This document shows positions 1 to 7,802 of a DNA stretch of 64,000 nt, piece after piece (the first letter of the stretch is position 1; each line of letters starts with the position of its first letter). The notes under the pieces are model-generated. The model did no database searches, was not told the DNA's origin, and worked only from the letters and a program-made list of their open reading frames with translations. This DNA comes from Streptomyces flavofungini (GTDB taxonomy: Bacteria; Actinomycetota; Actinomycetes; Streptomycetales; Streptomycetaceae), in assembly GCF_030388665.1 (NCBI RefSeq), contig NZ_CP128846.1, positions 6,398,501 through 6,462,500 on the forward strand, given 5' to 3'. A program made the translations under genes and the position numbers.

Positions 1-648
1 GCCAACATCCCCGAACAGCTCCAGCCGCTAGCCGTCCCCACCGCGGACCTCACGCCGTACCACCGCAATCCGCGCAACGGCGATATCGACTCGATCACCG
101 AATCGCTGACCATCAACGGCCAGTACCGCCCGATCGTCGTCAACAAGGGCAGCCGCACCGGCCGCACCAACGAGATCCTGGCAGGCAACCACACCTTCGC
201 CGCCGCCCAGCAGCTCGGCTGGCAGCAGATCGCCGTCACCTGGATCGACGTCGACGACGACGCAGCAGCACGCATCGTCATCGTCGACAACCGCACCAAC
301 GACCTCGCGGGATACGACACCCAGCTCCTGGCCGAAGTCCTCTCCGAGATCCCCGACCTCGCCGGAACCGGCTACGACCGCGAAAGCGTCGACCAGCTCC
401 TCGACGACACCTCTCTTCCCGAAACCCTCGAACTCACCAGCGACGGAGCGGGCACTGGGGCCGCCGCGACCGTCGACTACCTCCAATGGGGCTACCTCCA
501 GTGGGAGTCCAAGCGCGTCCGGATCACCTCCGAAGAGGTCGAAGCCCTCAACGCGATCTACACCAAGTTCGTCGACGCCACGAACAGCGACCTCGGCTTC
601 GGATGGCACGTCCTCCAGCAGGCCCACGAGGAAGGCCAGCCCGCATGA
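1..648 (+). CDS. ParB-like nuclease-fold protein (5' end cut by window)
   Basis: The open frame starts before base 1 and stops at 648, leaving 215 residues. The N-terminal part has the ParB/Srx-fold pattern: a PYHRNPRNG segment, a search for neighbours (SLTINGQYRPIVV) and the LAGNHTF loop that corresponds to the ParB GxxR-type box, though the usual Arg is a Thr here. The C-terminal 80 residues are unassigned. Phage members of this family sit beside terminase genes and are described as ParB-like nucleases or DNA-modification accessories; the activity here is unknown. It overlaps the next ParB-type gene by four bases (ATGA), so the two are probably co-translated. Confidence 0.8.
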   Translation, partial: ANIPEQLQPLAVPTADLTPYHRNPRNGDIDSITESLTINGQYRPIVVNKGSRTGRTNEILAGNHTFAAAQQLGWQQIAVTWIDVDDDAAARIVIVDNRTNDLAGYDTQLLAEVLSEIPDLAGTGYDRESVDQLLDDTSLPETLELTSDGAGTGAAATVDYLQWGYLQWESKRVRITSEEVEALNAIYTKFVDATNSDLGFGWHVLQQAHEEGQPA

Positions 649-2084
649 GCGCCCCCACCACGACCTTCCACGAGTCCTACCCGCTCGACCAGCTCCGCCC
701 CGCCGACTACAACCCGCGCCGCCTCAGCGAGAACGCCTTCACCCGGCTCCAGACATCCCTCCGCCGCCACGGCGTCGTCAAGCCGGTCATCCTCAACGCC
801 GACGGCACCCTCGTCGCAGGCCACCAGCGCACCAAAGGCCTCAAGGCCATCGGCCTCACCCACACCCCCGCGGTCATGCTCGGCACCAAGGTCCGGCTGC
901 AGGACGAAATCCAGTTCAACCTCCTGCACAACCGCGTCGAGACCGAAGCCAGCGTCGTCTACGCCGAACCCGGCCAGCTCGGCACCTGGTCCTGGATTCC
1001 CTGGCAGACCATCCGCGTCGCCGAACAGCGAAACCTCTCCTTCGTCAACGCCATCGCCCACATGACCGCCGGCCACGGACCGTGGGGGAGCGTCGTCATC
1101 GACGACCAGGGCCGCGTCGTCCTCAACGCCGAGTACGCCGTCGTCGCCTCTCTCTCCCGCTTCGACGTCCTCGCCTGGACCGTGCCCTCCTCCGAAGCCG
1201 CCCAACTCCACGCCGACCTTTCCGGCGAGTACGGCGTCTACGACTGGACCGCCATCGAGAACAAGGCGCCCGTGTGGAACCAGCACATCGTCCAGCCCAA
1301 ACGGCTGCGGAAGTTCTCCTCCAAGGCCAAGGCTGGAAAGCTCGCCTACGGGTCCGAGACGTGGGACCAGCTCGTCACCCCCTGGCTCAAGCCCAGCCAC
1401 CGCGTCGTGGACTTCGGCGCCGGATACGGCGACTACGCCAAGCACTTGCGTGCCAAGGGCTTCAACATCCACGACTACGAGCCCTACCGCTGCCGCGCTG
1501 GCTCGTACGCGGTCGACATCCGCGCCGTCGTCGGCATGATCCGCGACATCGACAAGGACATCCAGACCCACGGCCTGTTCGACGTCGTCGTCCTCGACTC
1601 CGTCATCAACGCCACCACATCCCTCGACTACCAGCACTGGGTGATGACCACCGTCAACGCCCTATGCGCGGCCGACGGAGTCGTATGCCTCGGCACCCGC
1701 AACCTCGCCCGCGAACTCCGCGACGAGCAGGCCAAGCGCGTCACATCCTCGACCGCCACCACGAAGATGAGCTTCCTCGACGGAGACAACGTGGAAATGA
1801 ACTTCGTCAAGGGAAAGTGGCAAAAGCTTCGATTTCACACCCCAGAAACACTGGAGCCCCTGCTCCGCAGGTACTTCAAAGAAGTCGAAGTCAGCGACCT
1901 CAGTGGGTCCAACCTCAAGGCCACCTGCCGTCAGCCCGTCACGCTCCCCAGGGAGGAATATGAAAGGGCGCTGGATGAGGAATTCAACATGCCCTACCCG
2001 AACGGCTTCCGGCATGACAGGCATCTGGAATTGGTGGCAAATTTGATAGAATTGACAATGAAAAGGAATGAATCTCTCGGCTGA
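645..2084 (+). CDS. ParB-like domain fused to a class I methyltransferase
   Basis: The 479-residue protein starts at an ATG that overlaps the upstream stop. Residues 12-100 form a second ParB-type domain (NPRRLSEN, VVKPVILN, VAGHQRTKGL). Residues about 230-400 form a Rossmann methyltransferase with a clear SAM motif DFGAGYGD (256-263) and a motif IV-like VVVLDSV stretch. I see no NPPY or PCQ signature, so whether it targets DNA bases is not decided by motif. Two adjacent ParB domains, one with a methyltransferase, suggest a DNA-modification or DNA-marking function linked to packaging, which is inference. Confidence 0.8.
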   Translation: MSAPTTTFHESYPLDQLRPADYNPRRLSENAFTRLQTSLRRHGVVKPVILNADGTLVAGHQRTKGLKAIGLTHTPAVMLGTKVRLQDEIQFNLLHNRVETEASVVYAEPGQLGTWSWIPWQTIRVAEQRNLSFVNAIAHMTAGHGPWGSVVIDDQGRVVLNAEYAVVASLSRFDVLAWTVPSSEAAQLHADLSGEYGVYDWTAIENKAPVWNQHIVQPKRLRKFSSKAKAGKLAYGSETWDQLVTPWLKPSHRVVDFGAGYGDYAKHLRAKGFNIHDYEPYRCRAGSYAVDIRAVVGMIRDIDKDIQTHGLFDVVVLDSVINATTSLDYQHWVMTTVNALCAADGVVCLGTRNLARELRDEQAKRVTSSTATTKMSFLDGDNVEMNFVKGKWQKLRFHTPETLEPLLRRYFKEVEVSDLSGSNLKATCRQPVTLPREEYERALDEEFNMPYPNGFRHDRHLELVANLIELTMKRNESLG

Positions 2085-2105
2085 TCGATGGGGAATGGGG
2101 AGTGT

Positions 2106-2618
2106 GTGTCACCGCGAATACAGCTCTACATAGAATCACGGGACCGCTACCAGATCATGTGGCTAGCGGGCGTACGGCACGTGGCCCTCGATCAGCATTG
2201 CCTGCGCAGCTTCGGCCAGCCCGACAGGCCGCGCGTGAACCCGGCCCGCCGACATCAGCTTCTCGAACTCCCCACCCAGCACGCCCCGCTCGCCTGGTAC
2301 CTGTGCGCCCTGCCCCAGCCATGGGAGTGGTCGAAGAACGCCCACCTGGCCTTCGAAGGCGCCCCCGGCGAACAGTGGGACGGGCCCGCACTCGTCCCCG
2401 GCCTCCATGTGCGGCTGAACAACGCTCGCCCCATCACCGGATGGGGCGAGCACAGCATCCCCGAGGAAGAGCCGCTCCGGCGCTCCAGCCGATATCGAAC
2501 CTGCCGCAACTACCAATTCGCCTGGTGGCTCCGTGCCCACCGTGCGGCGCCTGACGCGCCGCACGAACCCGTTGCACGCAAGCGAGACAGCGACGGGGAG
2601 CAAATGTCACTGATGTGA
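2106..2618 (+). CDS. hypothetical phage protein
   Basis: I do not recognise this 170-residue protein. It is rich in Trp, His and Arg with an HAPLAWYLC segment and a WSKNAHLAFEGAPG loop, and has no signal peptide or membrane segment. The GTG at 2106 is preferred because GGGGAG lies 4-5 bases upstream; an ATG at 2088 has no ribosome site. It begins 21 bases after the ParB-methyltransferase and probably belongs to the same transcript. Its 3' end overlaps a leftward small gene by 12 bases. Confidence 0.6.
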   Translation: MSPRIQLYIESRDRYQIMWLAGVRHVALDQHCLRSFGQPDRPRVNPARRHQLLELPTQHAPLAWYLCALPQPWEWSKNAHLAFEGAPGEQWDGPALVPGLHVRLNNARPITGWGEHSIPEEEPLRRSSRYRTCRNYQFAWWLRAHRAAPDAPHEPVARKRDSDGEQMSLM

Positions 2619-2843
2619 CGTTGGCGGAGCAGGGCGATTGCCGTCCGGCTCCGCTTCATCTTCGGGGTGCGACGGTGCTTCCTCGCTTGACTCACCCTCG
2701 TCTTCCCCGCGGGCTGCACGAAGGAGCTCACGCCATGACACGATCAGACGGCGAAGCTGCTCAATCAAGCCAGTGAGCTGAGTAAGAGCGATGGAGGCGA
2801 CACCGGCCCAGGCCAAGACCCAAAGGATGATGGTCGAGTCCAC
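2607..2843 (-). CDS. small single-span membrane protein
   Basis: This 78-residue leftward protein has one N-terminal hydrophobic span (IILWVLAWAGVASIALTQL), then a basic stretch and an acidic, proline-rich tail. The GTG start is supported by AGAGGAAG seven bases upstream on the minus strand. Function is unknown. Its orientation opposes the surrounding late genes, typical of separately expressed accessory genes in temperate phages. Confidence 0.6.
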   Translation of the reverse strand: MDSTIILWVLAWAGVASIALTQLTGLIEQLRRLIVSWRELLRAARGEDEGESSEEAPSHPEDEAEPDGNRPAPPTSHQ

Positions 2844-3247
2844 TGTTCGGCTTCCTCTAAATCAGGGGCCGAACTGTGCGCAGGCACATCAGTCCGGCCA
2901 CAACGAGTGGCTGAACTGAATTTCGTGCCGGCGGTTGAAACTCAGACGGTGCGGTATAAGCTCCGCTGACAGTGTGGTGGAGCAGGTTCGTGGTGATCAT
3001 GCCATGGCGCTTGTATCCACACGGGTCGCCGGATCCGCTGGGGTGTTGAGGTACGCCATCGCTGGACTCATTTCAGGCTCCGATGATTCCCGCCATCAGA
3101 GCGAGTCCGTCTTCGAGAAGCAGGCTAGTCCGCACTTCGGAGGCTGTCAGGAACTTCTTGAGATTCGCTGAGGACTGCTTCGGGTTCACAGTGGTGCGAT
3201 CATGGTGGCGGGCGCGGGGGCGCACCCGAGCTGTGGAGGACCCCGCC
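2844..3247. other. non-coding stretch before the terminase genes
   Basis: About 400 bases with no convincing gene. It holds the promoter candidate listed separately and the 5' region of the terminase small subunit gene. Because packaging sites usually lie next to the small terminase gene, this is the likeliest place for cos or pac, but I see no diagnostic repeat. Confidence 0.4.
2935..2962 (+). promoter_or_regulatory. candidate promoter for the packaging/head genes
   Basis: TTGAAA (2935-2940) and TAAGCT (2957-2962) are separated by 16 bases, a fair match to actinomycete vegetative promoters. It faces the terminase genes. Prediction by eye only. Confidence 0.35.
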
Positions 3248-3784
3248 GTGGGACGCCCCGACAAAGCCGCGCGTGCGGCCATCGCACGCCGCCGCTCGGA
3301 CGCCATCGACCTGCGCCTCGCGGGCGTGGACTGGCTGACGATCGCCCGCAAGCTTGCCGCCGACCCGGCCGCCAACTCCGACGGCATCGCCTACCCGCAG
3401 GGCTACGGCATCGAGCGGTACCGGAAGAAGCAGGACGCGCCGTCCGACGAAGCCCTCATCCATGCCGCCTGCCGAGATGTCCGCGCCGCACTCGCCGACC
3501 GGCGCGCTGAACTGAACGACGACGTCGATGAACTCCGCGCTCTCGAAGCCGACCGTCTCGACCGCCTGTTCTTCGTCGCGTACAAGAGAGCCGTCCGAGA
3601 CCAGGACCTCGCCGCGGTCGACCGGACGCTGCGCATCATGGAACGCCGCGCACGCCTCCTCGGCCTCGACATGCCGACCAAGACCGAGGTCTCCGGCCCC
3701 CAGGGCGGCCCGGTTCAGGTTGAGAACGTCACCACTGACGAGCTCGACGCGTTGATCGACCTCACCGACCCCGGCACCGCATGA
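3248..3784 (+). CDS. terS: terminase small subunit
   Basis: This 178-residue DNA-recognition subunit of the packaging motor is identified by position and by an N-terminal helix-turn-helix-like region (AAIARRRSDAIDLRLAGVDW, then LTIARKL). It also shows the LMERRARLLGLD-type segment (IMERRARLLGLDMPTKTEV, about residues 132-150) common in actinophage small terminases. The GTG at 3248 has GGAGG seven bases upstream, so the longer frame from 3083 is rejected. Its stop overlaps the large-subunit ATG by four bases. Confidence 0.85.
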   Translation: MGRPDKAARAAIARRRSDAIDLRLAGVDWLTIARKLAADPAANSDGIAYPQGYGIERYRKKQDAPSDEALIHAACRDVRAALADRRAELNDDVDELRALEADRLDRLFFVAYKRAVRDQDLAAVDRTLRIMERRARLLGLDMPTKTEVSGPQGGPVQVENVTTDELDALIDLTDPGTA

Positions 3785-5241
3785 CCCCACGCGATCACGC
3801 GAGCGTCGTCGCCCGGTACAAGACCCTGCCCGCAGCCCGCAGGCGCGCCATCGCACGACACGCAAGCCAGACGCTGCGGGCCGACCTCGCCCGCGCCGAG
3901 TGCCAACTCGCCATGGACCGCTCGCCAGGAGCCTTGGCCGCCGTCCTCACCGGCGGCCGGGAGATGCAGGCCCCCCACCTGGACTTGATCGACCGGGCCT
4001 TCATCGACATGGCCGAAGGGCGCTGCGACCGCGTCATGCTCACCATGCCCCCACGGCACGGCAAGAGCCGCCGCGCCTCACGCTGGGCACCACTCTGGTA
4101 CCTGCGGCGCAACCCCGGGCACCGCATGATGATCGCCAGCTACTCCGCCGACCTCGCTGACGACCACGGCCGGTGGATCCGCGACGCCATCTACACCTGG
4201 GGCGACGACCTCGGCATCCAGCTCAAGACCGGCAGCCAGGCCGCCAACCGCTTCGACATCGTCGGCGGCGAAGGCGGCCTCCTCGCCGCAGGCATCGGCG
4301 GCGGCCTCACCGGCCGCGGCGCCCACATCGCCATCGTCGACGACCCCGTCAAGGACATGGCCGACGCCGACAGCCCCACCATGCGCAAGCGCGCCTGGGA
4401 CTGGTGGACCTCCGTCCTCCAGACCCGACTCGAACCCACCGGCGCCATCTGCCTCATCCAAACCCGCTGGCACGAAGACGACCTCGCCGGACGCATCCTC
4501 GCCACCGAACGCGACGCCTGGCGCGTCATCGACCTCCCTGCTCTCGCCGACAGCCCCAACGACCCCCTCGGCCGGGAGCCCGGCGAACCGCTGTGGCCCG
4601 ACCGCTTCGACGCCACCCACCACGCCAAGACCCGCAAGCGCGTCGGCGAACGCGTCTGGGGCGCCCTCTACATGCAGAAGCCCCGCCCGCCCGAGGGAGG
4701 CGTGTGGAAGCGCGAGTGGATCGACACCGCCCGCATCAACGCCGTCCAGTTCTCCGGCCTCGACATGGCCCGCATCGTCGTCGCCGTCGACCCCGCCGGC
4801 GGGGAGTCCACCGTCGGAGACGAGACCGGAGTCATAGGCGTGGGCCGCGACTTCGACCGTCACCTCTACCTCCTGGCCGATCGATCCGGTTCCATGGGCG
4901 CCAACGACTGGGGCCTTGCCGCCTGCCGCCTGGCCCTTGAACTCAAGGCAGACGCAATCGTGGTCGAGAAGAACTACGGCGGCGACATGGCCCGCCAGAT
5001 CGTCACCCAGGCATGGGAGCAGCTCCGCCGAGAAGGCGCCACCAAGGGCCTGCTCATGCCCATGATCCTCGAGGTCGCTGCCAAGGTCGGCAAACGCCTC
5101 CGTGCCGCACCCGTCGCCCAGCTCTACGAACAGCAACTCGTCCACCACGTCGGTGAGTACACCGAGCTGGAGGACCAGATGGTCACCTGGGTTGAGGGTA
5201 TGGACAGCCCCGACCGCATGGATGCCGCAGTCCACGGCTGA
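3781..5241 (+). CDS. terL: terminase large subunit, apparent C-terminal frameshift
   Basis: This is the ATPase and nuclease that packages DNA into proheads. Residues 90-96 (PPRHGKS) are the Walker A motif, IAIVDD (183-188) is Walker B, and VVAVDPAGG begins the RNase H-like nuclease domain. The protein ends SPDRMDAAVHG at residue 486. In the +1 frame the DNA continues as LTELADPDQLD and stays open to 5318. Homologues usually read DRMDALVHALTEL at this point, so a single base seems to be missing near 5236-5238. About 26 tail residues would be lost; the catalytic domains are intact. An assembly error is possible. Confidence 0.92.
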   Translation: MTPRDHASVVARYKTLPAARRRAIARHASQTLRADLARAECQLAMDRSPGALAAVLTGGREMQAPHLDLIDRAFIDMAEGRCDRVMLTMPPRHGKSRRASRWAPLWYLRRNPGHRMMIASYSADLADDHGRWIRDAIYTWGDDLGIQLKTGSQAANRFDIVGGEGGLLAAGIGGGLTGRGAHIAIVDDPVKDMADADSPTMRKRAWDWWTSVLQTRLEPTGAICLIQTRWHEDDLAGRILATERDAWRVIDLPALADSPNDPLGREPGEPLWPDRFDATHHAKTRKRVGERVWGALYMQKPRPPEGGVWKREWIDTARINAVQFSGLDMARIVVAVDPAGGESTVGDETGVIGVGRDFDRHLYLLADRSGSMGANDWGLAACRLALELKADAIVVEKNYGGDMARQIVTQAWEQLRREGATKGLLMPMILEVAAKVGKRLRAAPVAQLYEQQLVHHVGEYTELEDQMVTWVEGMDSPDRMDAAVHG

Positions 5242-5318
5242 CCGAACTGGCCGACCCTGACCAGCTCGACACACTGCCGGGCGGTGTCGACGACGGACGC
5301 TTCGACGGGCGTCGATAG

Positions 5319-5896
5319 CCTGATACGACGCATTGGAGTTGCAGTCCTACTTGTAGTTGTCTTCCTGTTCCAAAGGCACGCATAGACCAGTGCCCTGCCG
5401 TAGGGTCTTAGGAGACACCCAATCTTTTGGGTAAGGCGGCTGCGCTTAGAGCCGCAGCACGAGAACGGCGGACCGCCGCGATGAGCGGCAGTCCGCCGAG
5501 ATGGTGCACAGGACCACGCGTGCAAGGCCAAGTCCTGCGCCCCCTCCAGGGGAGCGGTCGGTTGGCTAGCGGTCGATCAGCCAGAACAACAGCTGAATCA
5601 GCACCGTGAGTGCCAGCCGACCGTTCCGCCCATCATCGGGCGGATCGGGGCGGCGATGCCTTCCCGTTCCTCGTGACACCGAACTCTCCTCACTCTCAGG
5701 GCACCGCCCCTCGGCGGCGAGTGCCAATTGCTGAACTGCGCCGAGGGAGCAAGTGAGTTCGGTGACCTATCGCTCACCCTACGAGAGAAGCCCCGTCCAC
5801 GATGGCCAGTTGTGGATATCGAGCTGCCTGCGGACAACCGCGGGAAACGGCCCAATGAGGAAACGGCCCCGGGCGCAGGCTGTTAGCCTCCCGATC
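5319..5896. other. non-coding region after terminase
   Basis: No gene is convincing in these 578 bases; short frames lack ribosome sites and coding character. The stretch holds a strong hairpin at 5466-5498 and probably the promoter of the following lipoprotein gene. Confidence 0.5.
5466..5498 (+). terminator. GC hairpin after terminase
   Basis: CGGCGGAC (5466-5473) pairs with GTCCGCCG (5491-5498), and the inner GCCGC (5475-5479) pairs with GCGGC (5485-5489) across one mismatch, leaving a five-base loop. No U-tract follows, as is usual in streptomycetes. Confidence 0.6.
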
Positions 5897-6277
5897 ATGG
5901 GGAGCAGGGGGAGTTGGGCCAAGGCTCTGTGCTGCGTCGCGATCACGGCTACAGCACTCGTCGGCTGCACCGACAAGAGCGAGAAGCCCACGGACGATCA
6001 GCATCGCGCCAGGCACCTGGAGCGGGTTCGCGAGACGTACAGGCTGGGGCGCAGCGAGGGCCTGGCGATGCAGGAGCAGAAGATCAACAGCGGTGCGGCC
6101 CCGTCCAAGGCGAGCCCCAGTGAGCGCGAGTGCAGCACGCGCTGGGACAAGCTCGGCGAGCGGAAGCAGACGGGAGGCGACCGGGCCGGTTTCATCGCAG
6201 CCTGCTCCTCCTTCCCAGCACCAGGGACGAACGGGTACGACGAAGCCGTGGCCGAAGCCGGGAGCGGCGCACCATGA
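5897..6277 (+). CDS. small lipoprotein
   Basis: This 126-residue protein starts MGSRGSWAKALCC and has a lipoprotein signal with lipobox ALVGC at residues 20-24, followed by a charged, probably helical region. The upstream frame extension to 5753 has no signal logic and is rejected. It lies between packaging and portal genes, so it is cargo rather than a virion gene. Surface-exposed phage lipoproteins sometimes block superinfection, but nothing in this sequence proves that role. Confidence 0.6.
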   Translation: MGSRGSWAKALCCVAITATALVGCTDKSEKPTDDQHRARHLERVRETYRLGRSEGLAMQEQKINSGAAPSKASPSERECSTRWDKLGERKQTGGDRAGFIAACSSFPAPGTNGYDEAVAEAGSGAP

Positions 6278-6369
6278 GCAGAACGCGTTGCGCCGACCCC
6301 CTCCGCGCCATGATCAGACCGGTGGACGAGACGGCGGCCGCCCCCAGTGGGACGGCCGCCGCAGTCGAG

Positions 6370-6546
6370 CTATCGGCGCTGCTCGAACATGACCAGGAAC
6401 GGGGAGACGAAGCCCGAGGCCTCGACCGGGCTCGTGTCTCCGAAGATGATCAGCAGGACACCAGCCACGAGGGAGAGCCCGTAGATGCGGGCGGCAGTGT
6501 GGTCGTGTCCGTTGTCGACTTCGGCCCTGGGACTGTTTTGGCACAT
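6370..6546 (-). CDS. small membrane protein
   Basis: This leftward protein of 58 residues has a central hydrophobic segment (YGLSLVAGVLLIIFG) and a second weaker one near the C-terminus. The ATG at 6546 is chosen because AGGAG lies ten bases upstream; an upstream ATG at 6567 lacks a site. Function is unknown. Confidence 0.5.
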   Translation of the reverse strand: MCQNSPRAEVDNGHDHTAARIYGLSLVAGVLLIIFGDTSPVEASGFVSPFLVMFEQRR

Positions 6547-6669
6547 ACTGGAGAAGCTCCTGTTCATTGCTGGGCAAGGGCACGGTTACTCACAGCGACT
6601 AGGACCCCTGTGGTAACCAAGCGGCGGCTGAGGCGGCGGCGCATTCCCGTGCGCCTGTTGCCTCAGCCG

Positions 6670-7581
6670 TCAGTCATGAGTCGATACGAAGCCTCCTTCA
6701 GGGGTTGGCCAAACGACCTCGATGCACAGGGACGCGCACAGGTCGAGCAGGTCCTCCCTCGGCGCCGACGGCAGGAGCAGCGCGAGGGCAGGGGTCGGGT
6801 TGAAGAAGCGGCGGTAGTCCATGAGCTGGCCGATCGCTAGCCGAACGGACTGACGGGTGCTGCTGTTCTTCACTTCGATCAGCCTGTTCTCGGTCACGTC
6901 CAGAAGATCGATATAGGAAGTTCTGGTTTCGCCCTTCACCCGCACTTGCACAGCCGAGAGCTCGCGGCCGAGGCTGCGCAGATGGCTGGCGTAGTCCGCT
7001 GTCAGACGAGCTGTGAGGGCGCGAGGGCTTTCCTGAGCGCGCAAGCGGATGGGTTCAATGTGCGGTTCGGGGAGCGCCCTGAGGACGCGTGTTTCCGCTG
7101 CTGGAGTTGCTGGTAGCCGTGGCCCGCCCGCGGCCGTGGCGCCGACCGGCCGCAACCGAAAGACGATCACTGCCCGCATGTCTCCGCTCGCGTCCAGGGC
7201 GTCTGCTGTGTAGCACGGCTGCTCGGGATCCACTTCGAACCGGCCCAGATGGCGATACGTCCTGAGACTGACACCTTCAGTGATCTTCGGGAGCTGGTGG
7301 AACACGTGTAGTGCGCGGCCATTCTCTACATGGCGCAGTAGCGCGAGGTTGCCGCGCGTCATCTCCTGGTCGCCGTACATGCCAGCGCCCGTGAAGTGGA
7401 AGATGCCGTCCTCTCCCCACCCTGTGAGAGGGTCGTGCGGTCCTGGGTTGTCCGCGACGAACACCATGACCATCTGCGACTTCGCAGATGGTGAAATGCC
7501 GCCCTGTGGAGTGCCGCCGAACCGCTTGTGCAGCTCGCGCCGCGTCACGACTTCCCCCACAACCAGCTCATCCGTTGCCAT
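6670..7581 (-). CDS. SRA-like plus PD-(D/E)XK protein, probable modification-dependent restriction nuclease
   Basis: The 303-residue protein has an N-terminal domain (about 5-145) resembling the SRA-like part of ScoMcrA-type enzymes: GGISPSAKS, WGEDGIFHFTGAG, GDQEMTRGNLALLRH. This family region reads modified DNA. The C-terminal domain carries a PD-(D/E)XK pattern, D225/D228 then E236-V-K238, with QLMDY following, so it should cut DNA. Together they suggest a type IV restriction enzyme that protects the lysogen from phages with modified DNA. The ATG at 7581 has GGAGG six bases upstream. It is leftward, against the late operon. Confidence 0.7.
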   Translation of the reverse strand: MATDELVVGEVVTRRELHKRFGGTPQGGISPSAKSQMVMVFVADNPGPHDPLTGWGEDGIFHFTGAGMYGDQEMTRGNLALLRHVENGRALHVFHQLPKITEGVSLRTYRHLGRFEVDPEQPCYTADALDASGDMRAVIVFRLRPVGATAAGGPRLPATPAAETRVLRALPEPHIEPIRLRAQESPRALTARLTADYASHLRSLGRELSAVQVRVKGETRTSYIDLLDVTENRLIEVKNSSTRQSVRLAIGQLMDYRRFFNPTPALALLLPSAPREDLLDLCASLCIEVVWPTPEGGFVSTHD

Positions 7582-7609
7582 CACGCACCTCCCGTTTGAA
7601 GGCTAGCCC

Positions 7610-7635
7610 AGTCACCCTGACAAGACAGGGTGACT
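7610..7635. promoter_or_regulatory. perfect dyad upstream of the nuclease gene
   Basis: AGTCACCCTG (7610-7619) and CAGGGTGACT (7626-7635) form a perfect 10-bp inverted repeat with six bases between, 29 bases upstream of the leftward nuclease start. It may be an operator or a hairpin isolating the nuclease from the portal promoter. Confidence 0.5.
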
Positions 7636-7802
7636 TAGAGGCTCAAGGGGACGGTTTGGGCTCGAAAAGCGGTATGAACTGGTGCGTTTTAACTCTGAAG
7701 AGAACTCGTCTCGTTATCTACTCGTTATCATTGGTCTGTGATGGCAGCCTCGACGGCATAGAGTGTTGGCTCGGCGCGGGGCCGACTGCCTGGAGGGGCA
7801 CC

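Noticed and set aside
558..1637. Long leftward open frame of 359 codons opposite the ParB genes
   Set aside because: It is the antisense of a strongly supported ParB-methyltransferase gene; its acidic, Val/Gly/Asp-rich product is the usual shadow of high-GC coding DNA.
2935..3171. 78-codon frame before the small terminase gene
   Set aside because: No ribosome site and no coding character; overlaps the promoter candidate.
5753..5896. N-terminal extension of the lipoprotein gene
   Set aside because: The lipoprotein signal begins exactly at ATG 5897; an extension would bury it.
6130..6840. 236-codon rightward frame opposite two leftward genes
   Set aside because: It crosses two better supported genes and has no recognisable content.
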